From Hyalella azteca (lineage: Eukaryota; Arthropoda; Malacostraca; Amphipoda; Hyalellidae): a stretch of 64,000 nucleotides of DNA. The notes under the pieces are model-generated. The model saw only the letters and a list, made by a program, of their open reading frames with translations. It ran no database searches and had not been told where the DNA came from. The stretch's first letter is position 1, and each line of letters begins with the position of its first letter. The DNA lies in contig NW_025941545.1 in NCBI RefSeq assembly GCF_000764305.2, positions 121,947 to 185,946 on the forward strand. Reading direction: 5' to 3'. The translations under genes and the position numbers were made by a program. Shown piece after piece: positions 24,425 to 36,066 of this stretch.

Positions 24425-25024
24425 CAAACAAATTACTATTAATCTCGTAATTACTATTAATCTCGTAAACGTGATCTCGTAATTCGATTAATAATTTAAC
24501 ATAACATGATATAAACATAAAGTTTTTGTTTCCATGAGAATTGACATAATTTAACCAATCAAATTACGTAGAACTCTAAAATTCATAAGGAAGATTGCAC
24601 ATTTCATCGGCCACTCCAAGATTGAAGATTAGGTGTACCAAAATATTTGATTTTTTCTAAAAGATTCTGAGAAAGTTTTAATCAAGAAACTTAGTTGTCA
24701 TGCAATTAAGAGCTCGGCCATATATTGGTATAACAATTTCAACGTAACCGGAGAATTCAGGAAGGAGAATTCTAAAACGGAAAAGTTTTCCACTTAGAAA
24801 ACAAAAAATCTCGCCACAGAAAATCATTCCATCATTTTCAATAACGCAAAAATATGAGCGAAATCATAAATTAAGTTTAGTTACTGCTGCGATGTTGAAT
24901 TAATACCGAATTCGGACGTCGATATTAAAATTGATGAATAAAAATTTCATTGATCGCGCAACCCCAAAAGTGAGCATTATTCAGGAGATCGCTATTTGAT
25001 GATGAACATTAATAAGATCTTAGG
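24425..25024. other. Unrecognised AT-rich sequence
   Basis: Nothing supported. Confidence 0.45.
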
Positions 25025-25385
25025 CAAGCAACACGCGTTCACAGCACCATAACCTGCCGAGGACCCGAGACAAGCAACACGCGTTCACTGCACCATAACC
25101 TGCCGAGGACCCGAGACAAGCAACACGCGTTCACTGCACCATAACCTGCCGAGGACGCGAGTCAAGCAACACGCGTTCACAGCACCATAAACTGCCGAGG
25201 ACCCGAGTCAAGCAACACGCGTTCACAGCACCATAACCTGTTGAGGACCCGAGGCAAGCAACACGCGTTCACAGCACCATAAACTGCCGAGGACCCGGGA
25301 CAAGCGGCACGCGTTCACAGCACCATAACCTTCCAAGGACTCGAGACAAGCGACACGCGTTCACAGCACCATAACCTGCCGAGGA
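25025..25385. repeat. Minisatellite, 46-bp unit
   Basis: Eight copies (starts 25025 and 25071) with the core 'acacgcgttcacagcaccat', GC-richer than its surroundings. It contains acgcgt and a cgag-rich segment. Confidence 0.93.
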
Positions 25386-25494
25386 TCTGTCGCTAATGTC
25401 ACCGAAACTTGCCTCGGTTGCTGCGTTTTACGACGCAACGTCGCGATTGAATGGCATGCCAGACCAACGTTAACTGCGCCTTGCGAGCAAGCTA

Positions 25495-25690
25495 TGATCG
25501 TGGCCGCGATGTTTCTCTTGACGTGAGCTTGCAATCAATAAAACAGAAGCGTTAATACTTTCCTCTGCCGTGCAAGTGAATCGATTATCATAGACGGAAT
25601 GTTGTTCTAGCCTTAAGAGTTCAGTCAATAGAATGGAAGTGTTAAAACTTATCTCTGCCGCACAACCAAACCAATGATGATCGCAATTTT
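25495..25690. repeat. Old tandem duplication, about 100-bp unit
   Basis: Two diverged copies share 'gatcgtggccgcgatgtt' / 'atcatagacggaatgttg', 'caatcaataaaacagaagcg' / 'cagtcaatagaatggaagtg' and 'cctctgccgtgcaa' / 'tctctgccgcacaa'. A partial third start is seen near 25677. Confidence 0.6.
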
Positions 25691-26214
25691 TTTCTTATAT
25701 AAAGCATATAATTTCTTGGTTATGACAAGGTTATGGAATTTTGTGAAACGTCATGAGTACAATCACTAATTGAAACGTCATGGGTTCTGTCACTTGTGAA
25801 CGTCCTGGATTTTGTAACCTTGATTTCCAAGACAAGAGTTATACGATTATTTTAGTAAACTTGCATCGACCGGCAAAAAGTTGAATTTGGCTATAAATAC
25901 AAATCTTGGTCAAAGTATTCAATTGAATTAAATTAACATAGACAATCAACATAAAAAATGCTAATGATAGTCCTATAAAACTTAGAGATGCTCTTAATAC
26001 TTCGCCGCTGCGAAAATTAATTTGGCTAAAGATCTGAACAATTCCTAGGAATTATGAAGATGAGATCCTTGAGATTAATTGAACAATAATTATTACCAAA
26101 GAACAAAAAGCAAGACGCCAGACACAGAAGGCCAAGAAGAGTTCCGGTGCTTTTGTCACTTGTGACAATACACGCGGAAACGAACAAATTTAATCAAATG
26201 TGAAGGTGGCGTCT
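25691..26214. other. Unrecognised sequence
   Basis: 25735-25830 shows a loose repeat of 'gaaacgtcatg.gt'. No gene supported. Confidence 0.45.
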
Positions 26215-26467
26215 CCCCCAGGGTGGCCCAGTGGTTAAAGTTCAGAGTACCAAGATTGGAGCAGAGAGGCGCGGGTTCGATCCCAGCTCTGTGCGCCAGT
26301 TTCTGGTCAGAATCGGCAAGGAGGCCGGGCGGTTAAGCATAGCAGAATTGTAGCAGTGCGTTGCGAGTTCGAGACCTCAAAATGCTGTGAATGTTCTGCG
26401 ATGTTAAGAATCGGCGACAGGCCTACGGCCTAATAAACGATAAAACCGCTATTATTATTATTATTAT
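26215..26467 (+). mobile_element. tRNA-derived SINE with two tRNA-like units
   Basis: Unit 1 has an RNA polymerase III A box (tggcccagtggtt, from 26224) and B box (gggttcgatccc, near 26273). Unit 2, starting near 26320, has a second A-box-like segment (ggccgggcggttaag) and B-box-like segment (gcgagttcgagacc, near 26363). Both resemble Ser/Leu-type tRNA. A tRNA-unrelated tail follows, with 19 bp (26406-26424) identical to the 3' UTR of the LINE at 3108-3298, then an (ATT)n tract. It would be transcribed from its internal promoter and moved by the partner LINE. Flanking target duplications could not be fixed. Confidence 0.8.
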
Positions 26468-29400
26468 AATCCTAAGTTTCCTTCATCCATTCTAAACATC
26501 CTTCATAGGTACCTACATTCGACCACATTTACGTGGGGATCCTTGATTCAATGTCATGTAACTTGATCACACTTGGTTACACTTGATTCAAAGAATAACC
26601 GTTATAAAAATCTTTGCATTTCCGTAAATTTACTGAAAAGCCTAACTTCAATTAAAGGTGACTTGCCTTTCAAAGTCCATTAACTTGAGTGCTTGCTTGC
26701 CCTCTTTCTCTATTCTTATGGAAATTATATTGGAAATATTGAATCATATCGAAGGCGCCATCGGCAAATGCAAAAATGCCAACGTTATGAATTTAATTGG
26801 TCTATACACAACATTAATTGTCAGTTTACGGAAAGTTCTAACTGAATATTCTTGATCTGAACTTAAAATTTCTCTAGAATCTTGATCTAGAATGATTTCA
26901 ACGCGTTTGTTAGCATTGACAATTTAATTGTGACATTTTTAAACATCTACTTGAAGGTTTATTGGTCGTTGGTAATTTAGTAGAGTTCCTCTACTGATTT
27001 CAGTCAATCGAACTTAAATACAAATTACGAGCAAATTGAGCATCATGCCCTAACTTTATTCACATATGTCAAAAAACGAACCACATAGCTATCTCTGCTT
27101 GAATCTCATACTCGTATGTCAACTGAAGTCAATTATGTCAACGAAGAAGATGGTCGCTAAAAATTTAGACAAACTCCAAAAATTTCGTACCACAAAAATA
27201 TTTCCAATGAAAAAATCCTAGAAGGTTGCAGTCAAGTCAACCGTCGCTCCTTTCAAACCTCAGTCTTTCTTCTTAGAAAAAATTATTGGAAATTTTACTT
27301 GCTGCGATCGAGAAAACTAATTTGAGAAAAAATAATCACGTCGCATGGCTGAAAATTCTAGATAATCTCATTTAAAAATTCACTAGAAGACCAAGCTGAA
27401 ACAATCTGACTATAAAACATGTGGAACATGAGGCATGTGGAATATCATTCAAAATTTAATTAAAAGTAAAATATTAATGCTAATTACAATCAACTGTGGC
27501 TGTGAATTCTGTGAAATATCTTTTTATCGATTAAAAATAAATATGTACCACCAATATATTTCAATAAAGTGTCCCAAATCTACACTCTACCAGAAGAAAA
27601 TTTCCTTCATTGTATTCCCATTTCAATTTCGTCTCCCCTAAATTCTTCACACTTGCGCATGAACTTGACTATTCCCAACAACAGCAACAAACAGCATCGA
27701 TGTGAGTCAGTTCAGTCATTTATAAATTCATTGGGACATTCTCCATGGCCATTAACAAGCAAAAAACTTTAAAACGGCCAATTTGAGAACTCTTACTGCA
27801 TTTTTGCTAAGCTTAGAGTGTGGCTCGTTTCACTGAATTCTCAAGACTTGGCACGTGGCGACGTATTGATGGAAGGCAACAATACGAATTTCATTTCTTT
27901 GAAGCTCAGAGTCTACATCCTTTACGAATAAGGCATCTCTCACTACAAAGAGTAAGGGATTATAGTACAACACTAATGACTCAATTCAACCGAACAATCT
28001 TGGCATGGTCATTCAAAGTCATGGTCAAATTTCGCTAAAACTGTTCTGAACTCAGCAGCCCCGATATTCGTGCAAATGATGGGAAAAGGAAATGAATACA
28101 ATCGCTTATTCAGTTATATAGAATATAGAATAGGTGAACGCAACTTAGAGAAAACATGCTTAAATTGTATCTGTAAATATAATATATGAGTTGTAATGTT
28201 TTATGTTTTAGGACGTTAAATTTTATGATTTTAGTTTTCGATTGCCTTTTGATGTGATAGAGCAAAAGGAATACCGATCAATACCGACCCATCAATGCCA
28301 GTTCAGCCAAATATATTATGCGTGCCAGGTCCGTAAATTTCATTCATGTTAACAAACAGGTTGATGAACCTCGCACAATATATTTGTATATTATGTATTT
28401 GTATATTAAAGTGCTCAATATTTTTTCTTCTATTGTGGCATCGGTTTAACAGACCCGACGGCCGATTTAACAATAAAAGCGTAGCTACGCTAGCAATTAA
28501 TTAATATAGTTTTAGGTTTGTTCTTAAGCTCACAAAATGATCATTACGATAAAAGATTTAACATCATTATTAATTGCGGCTTGCCATGGTAAAAAATTAT
28601 CTTGCTGCAGCCTATTAATATATAATATAATTCCTAATTGCTCATTAGCGCAATTCAAAAACACGTGGAGCAGCACAAGCCTCGGCTTTAATATTCAATA
28701 TTCAGTGTTGAGAGACCAATTGATGGACATTCTAAATAAGAGCTGATATGGGATGGGAGCGATCATTTCCCTGGCAAATATATTATTGACCAATTAATTG
28801 TACCCTACATTATTTCTTTTGCCGTGCAGTGCACGAATTGCTTGAATGCCGTAGACACCACTTACTGATGGGAATAACCTCTTTCGATTTAATTTTATAA
28901 AGTTACTCGTATTACTCAAAATTAAGACTTTAATTTTGTCGCTAAATTTATTTATCCCTTTCAAGAGGTTTCATAATTGATAATTCAAAGCAAAACTGGA
29001 TATAAAATTAATTGGTGATTCTCCTGATATGATTTTGCTTTAAAACAGCATTTCTATCAATTTTTTGTCCTCTTCTTTGCTTTAATATTCTTGCATTGAG
29101 AAATTGTCAGATACTCACGACGTCTATTGAAATTCTTGAAATTCGAATTCCACGGGCCTGTATCATCTGGTCGCGACGAAGAATTTCTTCTTAAGCGGAA
29201 TTCAATAAGGATAAGAAAACTCTCGACGCCCACAAAAGATCCACGGATATGAATCCCAACTGATCCAAACTATTCCAATAAAAGATAGATCCTGCAAGGA
29301 TGCACTTTTACAGAGAGTGAAAAGGGCAACCTTTAGCGACAAGTTATAGATGACAGAAGCAGAGGTTTTGTCCCGTGAAATTCTTTACCGTTGCTTCGAA

Positions 29401-30216
29401 GGCCACTAATCTCCTTTGTAGGCCTTTGTTTTTTTGTGCCACTATAGGACTAGGTATTCAATTAGTTTATTTTAATTTCACAATAATTCATTCAATCCTG
29501 TTTTCTGATGCTTGTATATTTTTAGAGTATACGAAAGAGTATATTGTAATATCACTCTGTTTACTTGCACTTCATGTCTTCATGTTATCAATTAGTTAGG
29601 TCAAAAGAAGCAAATTGTTTTATATTTCATTTGTGGCATTCATATTTATTTGCTATGAATTACTACTGAACAGTTCCATTGTTTTCTAAATTTCATCTAT
29701 TTATTTTTATTAGTATTATCAGTATTATTTTTTGTAATTCGAATCGTTTGTCTTTTATCATTTAGAATGCCACGCAAGAATTTTATCTTACTTCTCCGTA
29801 CGCCATAAATTCGCAATCATGTCTTCAGTCTGCCGCGTTTAACTCGCGTAACTTCCACATGCGCTGCGGTTGAGGTCGATCTTTAGGCAAACAAAAATTG
29901 AGTGCAAGCGATATTGAAAATCTCCTTTGACATATTTCATTAACAATAATTACTGGGAAAAAATGTAGGTATACATTTACTTACGGTTGTATAATGGCAA
30001 TAATAATTTCTCGATATTTGCCAATGCTTTTTCATCAATTGCAGGTATACCCTATGAAAAACCGGGTGTAAATGTAAAAAAATAGATTTAAAACTGTGAA
30101 AAATGCCAGTTTTGTCGGAGGTACTCACGTATTCCTTGTCTTAGAATAAATGTAATTATTTATTTGTAAAAATTTTTCACGGGATTGGAGACTTAGAAGA
30201 TCTATGTACCGTCAGA
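26468..30216. other. Long unrecognised AT-rich stretch
   Basis: No gene, RNA or repeat recognised on either strand. Open frames (for example 27820-28038 and 29375-29599, the latter hydrophobic) are short and lack family motifs or splice context. Confidence 0.45.
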
Positions 30217-30752
30217 AATGGATGGAGAATAAAGAGATTGTAGAGGTGAATGGAGAGAGCGTGTTGGAAAATAAAGAGATTGTAAAGGTGAATGGAGAAA
30301 GCTTGTTGAAGAATAAAGAGATTGTAAAGGTGAATGGTGAGAGCGTGTTGGAGGAAAAGAGATTGTAGAGGAGAATGGAGAGAGCGTGTTGGAAAATAAA
30401 GAGATTGTAAAGGTGAATGGCGAAAGCTTGTTGAAGAATAAAAAGATTGTAGAGGAGAATGGTGAGAGCGTGTTGGAGAAAAAGAGATTGTAGAGGAGAA
30501 TGGAGAGAGCGTGTTGGAAAATAAAGAGATTGTAGAGGTGAATGAAGAGAGCGTGTTGGAGAACAAAGAGATTGTAAAGGTGAATGGCGAAAGCTTGTTG
30601 AAGAATAAAAAGATTGTAGATGTGAATGGAGAGAGCGTGTTGGAGAATAAAGAGGCTGTAGATGTGAATGGAGAGAGCGTGTTGGAGAATTAAGAGATTG
30701 TAGAGGAGAATGGAGAGAGCGTGTTGGAGAATAAAGAGATTGTAGATGTACA
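30217..30752. repeat. Minisatellite, 42-bp unit
   Basis: About 13 copies of a unit with 'aataaagagattgtagaggt' and 'gaatggagagagcgtgttg'. Some units lost bases (ggaggaaaagag), which shifts frame. Long serine/leucine-rich minus-strand frames result from the unit being a multiple of three and are not genes. Confidence 0.93.
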
Positions 30753-30948
30753 TGCGGAAATATAAAAATACCGAACTATATATATTGAGCTTACAAAAGA
30801 TTGATGTGGCATATGCTAGCCACAATCTCTTCAGCACTGAAAATGGAAGCGACCAAAATATGAGTGCTAAATACTCTGAATTATTGATTTAAAATAAAAT
30901 TATTGCTGCGAGAACTTGAATTTTCTTGAGCATATTCACTCAACGGTA

Positions 30949-31341
30949 AAGTTTTGTTAAAGACCAGAGAATTAGCTTTATTTGTTAGCTTCTTGTTAGT
31001 TTTTTCAATAAGTCGTACTAAATTCTTCGTAGGTGTTGGAAGATTGAAAATTAAATTACCGATAGACATTTTTAATATTGAACGACGTTTCGAATGTACA
31101 ACATTCATTTTCAAGTTAAAGACGCATTGAGTAACGAAATTTGGGTTGACATATGTACGAAATCAAGTAATTTGGATACCATTCAAATAATGCTAAAATT
31201 TCGTTAACGTGATACTACCTACAGGAAGATTTTACAAGCGCAAAAAACTACTCGGAAAACAATCTCAAAGTTCTCAAAGTTCTCAAAAAACTAACAAGAA
31301 GCTAATAAATAAAACTAATTTTCTGGTCTTTAACAAAACTT
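30949..31341. mobile_element. Inverted-repeat element, MITE-like
   Basis: Left arm 30949-31006 and right arm 31284-31341 are reverse complements (about 55 of 58 bases), sharing 'gaccagagaattagcttta' against 'aaactaattttctggtc'. They are separated by about 277 bp of AT-rich sequence without a coding frame. The outer ends are uncertain and no target duplication was found. Confidence 0.6.
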
Positions 31342-31699
31342 ACTTAAGAGAAGAAAATTTGCCAGCCTATACTAATCAACGGTAAAGATACACTATATGT
31401 GCGAATGCAAGACGGAACTCAATATATAAATTATACATGAAAAATTGAGTGCAGCTTGTATATAATCTTACTTGATCATCTTCACACTGTGGTAAAGATA
31501 CACTGAAGCTCTGAATGGAAGAGCGAAGTTTCAGAGTAGGAGCTTCACTCAGCCGCCCATTGTGCGCCTATCAAGATTATCTTGAAGCAATCTAGGCAAT
31601 CTCCGGCGCTCCTGAAATGCCTCCTAGTCACGATACCCGCTGGGACCTTAGCTCCTTTGAAAGGCAATAAAGACTTAACTTCTCGACTGTAAGTGAATA

Positions 31700-32060
31700 T
31701 CATTCAGGTGTGATTGTAGCTCACTGAATAACGCTTGTAAATGTTAGATGTATGTCTCAGTGTTATTCATTTATGTTATTCAGGTCTGATTGCAGCTCAC
31801 TGAATAAGGCTTTTGAATGTTATATGTATGTCTCAGTGTCATTCATTTATGTTATTCAGGTGTAATTGTAGCTCACAGCTCACTGAAAAAGGCTTTTGAA
31901 TGTTAGATGTATGTCTCAGTGTCATTCATTTATGTTATTCAGGTGTAATTGTAGCTCACAGCTCACTGAAAAAGGCTTTTGAATGTTAGATGTATGTCTC
32001 AGTGTCATTCATTTATGTTATTCAAGTGTGATTGTAGCTCACTGAATAACGCTTGCGAAT
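31700..32060. repeat. Minisatellite, 76- to 85-bp unit
   Basis: About five copies of a unit with 'gattgtagctcactgaata' and 'gatgtatgtctcagtgt' (spacing 76 bp between 31711, 31787 and 31863). Two copies carry a 9-bp internal duplication (agctcacagctcac), giving 85 bp. Confidence 0.85.
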
Positions 32061-35000
32061 TCTATTTGAATGACTCCCTGTCACTTATATTATTTACAAA
32101 CGATTGTAGATCACGAAATAATGTTGTGGATATTATTTTTTGTGTCCCAATAATATTGCTTATATAATTCATGTGTGGTTATAGCCCTTGGAATAAATCT
32201 TATGAATTTTATTTGCATAACAGCATATTCTTTATATATATCACTAACGTACAATTAGATACCGGAATAATAAATGTGAATTTATTTATTTATTCATTCA
32301 TTTATTATGCATTCGTTGTCTGCTTCAGTATTATTTATTTTGTGAAGGAGGATCGAGCAGCGATCTGCAGATTTCTGCAATAAAATCTTTATTTACTTTT
32401 ACACACCAAAAACTAGTAATATGTGTTGCTATTTTGTCTATAATTCAACGACAATGAGCTCAGCCAGGAAAGATTTAGGATTACCTGAATTGTATAGAGT
32501 GACATAAGATTGTATCTAAAAGCACTTTATTCTTCGGTTCAATTAAATTCTCGTCTCTATTTGTATTCGAAACTAAAACTTCCAAACAAAATTCAAAACT
32601 AAAACTGCATGGAACATCAAACACGTAACGCTTCCGTTGAAATTCTCATTTATTACAGAACAAAAGCAGAAAATGCGACGCTTCAGGTAAAAGCTTTTTT
32701 GTTTACGCGGTTGTCCACTGCGCAGTCAAGTCCCTCGCCAATCACAACACTGCATCGTCCAATTACGCAATGTTTTGTCCAGCATCGCGTTATTTATAAC
32801 CCGGCCATTTTTCGTAGGCTGATTGCAATTTTGCGCTGTTCCCTCAGTCCTCGATACAGCGATACGCAGTAAATCGCCAGGCAATCGTTATTTCTGAGCA
32901 TTGACAGGTGAGCGCCGTATTACGCGATATTGCATGCAGCTAATGCAGGGCAATGCAGCGGCGTGTGACGCAGACTCTAGTTTTTCTCAGTCGTTTCTTC
33001 GTGACTGAAAATCTCGGTTATTTTCTGCAAATATGCGCGAAGTGCGTCACTCAAAAAGTTCTGAACGCACAAAACATTTCAATAAAATTCTGGGGTTTGA
33101 ATTGCATGATATTAGTTATTTTGTAAATAACTCACGGACAAAAATGTTTAATACCGTCTGTGTTCGGTCATTCATATTTTCATGTGCATAGAACCAACAT
33201 TAGTTCATGAATTTTAATGAAATCTAGTGAAATTCATTCTGTCTGCATTTGTATGCAAGTCCGCAATGACATAACCAAGCATCTGAATTTCGCATCCCCT
33301 TATTATCCATGATTAATATAGAGTTTAATCCACGTTCAAAGATTTAAAGAATCATTAAACCCCTGTTCAATTTTTTATCATCAGCTTTAATCCACAGTTC
33401 ATTTCAATTAGCAATTGCAATCTTCCTTTTTTAATTCTGAGAAATTTTATTGCCCGTCCTATTCATTGCTCCCACTACAAACTAAAAATCAGTTCTTATC
33501 AGGGGTTCTCTGCAAACTGAAGGTCTTCATTAAAGGCTGCCCATGAGAACTGAAGACCAGGTCTTCATCAAGGCTGCTCATGAGAACTAAAGGCTGCCTT
33601 CATTAAAGCTGTCTCTACGAGCTGAAGACCAGGTCTTTATTGTGAAGTCTAAACCGGATCTCAAGCGTCTTATTTTTTCCGCTTTGTTTATCGAAACTCC
33701 GTAACTGCAAAATCTGCGTCCAATTTCTCGTCAAACGATCATGCAACTCTCCGAATTTCGTTGCCAACTGCAAGAAAGAAATTTGTAACCCTAAGTTCGC
33801 TGTTCAAGTCCGTTGCAGGATCTAAAAGGATAAATCAAATTATACTCCAGCCACGTAGGTGCTGCTTATCTTGATCAAGAAATAGTTATTTCATTCAATA
33901 TGAAATTCGCGAAAGAATTCATTCACACTTGATTCTGCGATAGACAACGCTGAGCATTTTCCATTGAAGATTTCTTAGGTCAATTTGATCCGTAAAGGCG
34001 ATTGAGCGAATGGAGCTTCAGACACGTTCTTCGAATACACTCATCCCGCTGCGTGGGGGAAGGGCTGATTGAATGAGTGGGATTGAGTGAGTGGGAGGGA
34101 ATGAGTGGGATAGGCAATATGGGGTATAGTGGGCGCACCACTTCATTAGCGTTGATGTTTATTCCAGCGCGCACAATGCGGAATGCGAAAGGAGGTGGAA
34201 AGATCGGACCAATCTGAAGAAATTCTCCAACTGGTCTGCGTTTAAACGTATTATTTAGAATACAAATTTTGCCGTCAAATAGAATATTAACTACTATTTT
34301 AATAAGAGAAATTGGTACTCTCTGTTGCGCATGCACAGTGGTTTGTTCTCAGACAGCTTACACCAAGTTTTATTAAGAAGCAGAACGAATGAACAACAAG
34401 CATCTAAATCAATGCGTGGATATTCTACGTGTAATAATGGCAGACACAGATTTCTGTTCAAAGAGCTTAATACAAAACTTCCAATAAATTTCTCAGTCTG
34501 TCGAGAACATTCCAAACGCGGACTCTTACATTGTTACACTCGTCAAGAGGAAGAACTTTTTGGCCTCTGAAAGAATGACTCACATCTGAGTCACTTACTG
34601 AAAAATTTATAGCACTGCCTAATTTTCTATTCGAGTTTCAAGGCACAAATGAAAATTCCGAGTCAGTGGAAAAGACGGATCATTTTCGGAAAGCCGAAGT
34701 TTGATGCGAGTTTGCGGAAACTCTCGACGAAATTCGTAAAAAGGAACCTGAGGGAATTTTTCGGTTCGATCGCTAACTTTCTGAGAGAGCCGAAATTCAA
34801 GTCTCATTTCCAGGTCTCGGCGCATTAGTAAAATAGAAATTATGGAATTGGCTGTAAAATCCATTAGTTAGAATTCCATTCTTTTGTCAGGATCTACTTA
34901 TAATTTTCATATATTCGCGTTTGCTGTGAACAAGCAAATTTAAGTGTATCAAAAAAATTAAATCAACTCGCATTAGTCTAAAATCATTTAAAATACTAAT

Positions 35001-35885
35001 TGCTATTAATTGAGAACATATTTGCACAGGATTAAAAAAATAGCCGTTAATCAAAACCTACCTATTAGATTTTCTAAATCAAACAATCCATAAATAACCG
35101 CACACTAAACAACAACTAACATCTAGATAATTATTTTCTAAGTGCTGCAGTTATCCTGAAGAATAAAACAAGACCATCTGTGTCGTCGTCCTCTGTTTAT
35201 TAAACAGATAAATAATTCATCGAAGAACTAAATAATATTAATACAAACCCTATTATTCTTTAGTCATTTTGCCGAAATGATCATTTTTCTGAGTTTTAGA
35301 TTCGGCATAAATTATTTCAAATTTTATTCCAGAAAAATTACTTAAGAAAATTTTTTTAACTGCAATACATAGCCTGCTATAATCAATGCTCATCCTGCCT
35401 GACATTCAACATCAATATGAATGTTTAACAAGTTTTTTTAAACTCTGACGCAAGTTTTTTTTAAATTCTGCTGAATAAATCAACTAGGAAAATAGTCGGG
35501 AATTTATGGAAACAATTTTTATTCTGTTTAGCAGCACAGAAGGATTCTAAGTTCTCAGGCAACACCTGACTTCAAACGAATATTGTTCCATTGTTTAATG
35601 TTTAATGAACTAAATTTTCCAACGTACTCGATCGCAATTAATAATACAACTGTTAAGTCCGGCATTACGAGAGTCCGGTGTTTTAAATCCTCGACGAACG
35701 ACAGACATCGTTTAATGATTCATAAGTTGCCTTATATGTTATGAGAATTACAGCGTTTAATGGTATTGTTCTTATTCTGAGGTATAATTTCATATTGTAC
35801 AGTATAATACTTGTTTTGAGGTGCAAGTTTTGGATATTTTGTGTTATGGATCGTCAATCAATTATGGATAATAAATGGATATTAA
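32061..35885. other. Unrecognised sequence with one degenerate repeat
   Basis: 33515-33645 holds three or four diverged copies of 'gaactgaagaccaggtcttcat', and 34070-34125 has a gagtggga-rich patch. 32690-32900 is GC-richer with a tatttataa motif, but no transcript can be argued. No gene recognised. Confidence 0.45.
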
Positions 35886-36066
35886 GGGCACGAGGGCAGA
35901 GAGAGGGTGCAGAGATAAGCAAGGGCACGAGGGCAGAGAGAGGGTGCAGAGATAAGCAAGGGCATGAGAGCAGAGAGAGGGTGTAGAGATAAACAAGGGC
36001 ATGAGAGCAGAGAGAGGATACAGAGATGCGCATGGGCATAAGGACAGAGAGAGGGTGCAGAGATGC
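35886..36066. repeat. Minisatellite, 37-bp unit
   Basis: Five copies of a purine-rich unit, 'gggcacgagggcagagagag' plus 'ggtgcagagataagcaa' (starts at 35886 and 35923). Confidence 0.93.

Noticed and set aside
23832..24518. 228-codon minus-strand frame with SITGARGAVT-type repeats
   Set aside because: Most of it is a 30-bp minisatellite that is open on both strands. The flanking parts show no domain or splice support.
26215..26300. Functional tRNA gene
   Set aside because: A and B boxes are present but acceptor-stem pairing is poor, a second tRNA-like unit and a LINE-type tail follow, so it is a SINE.
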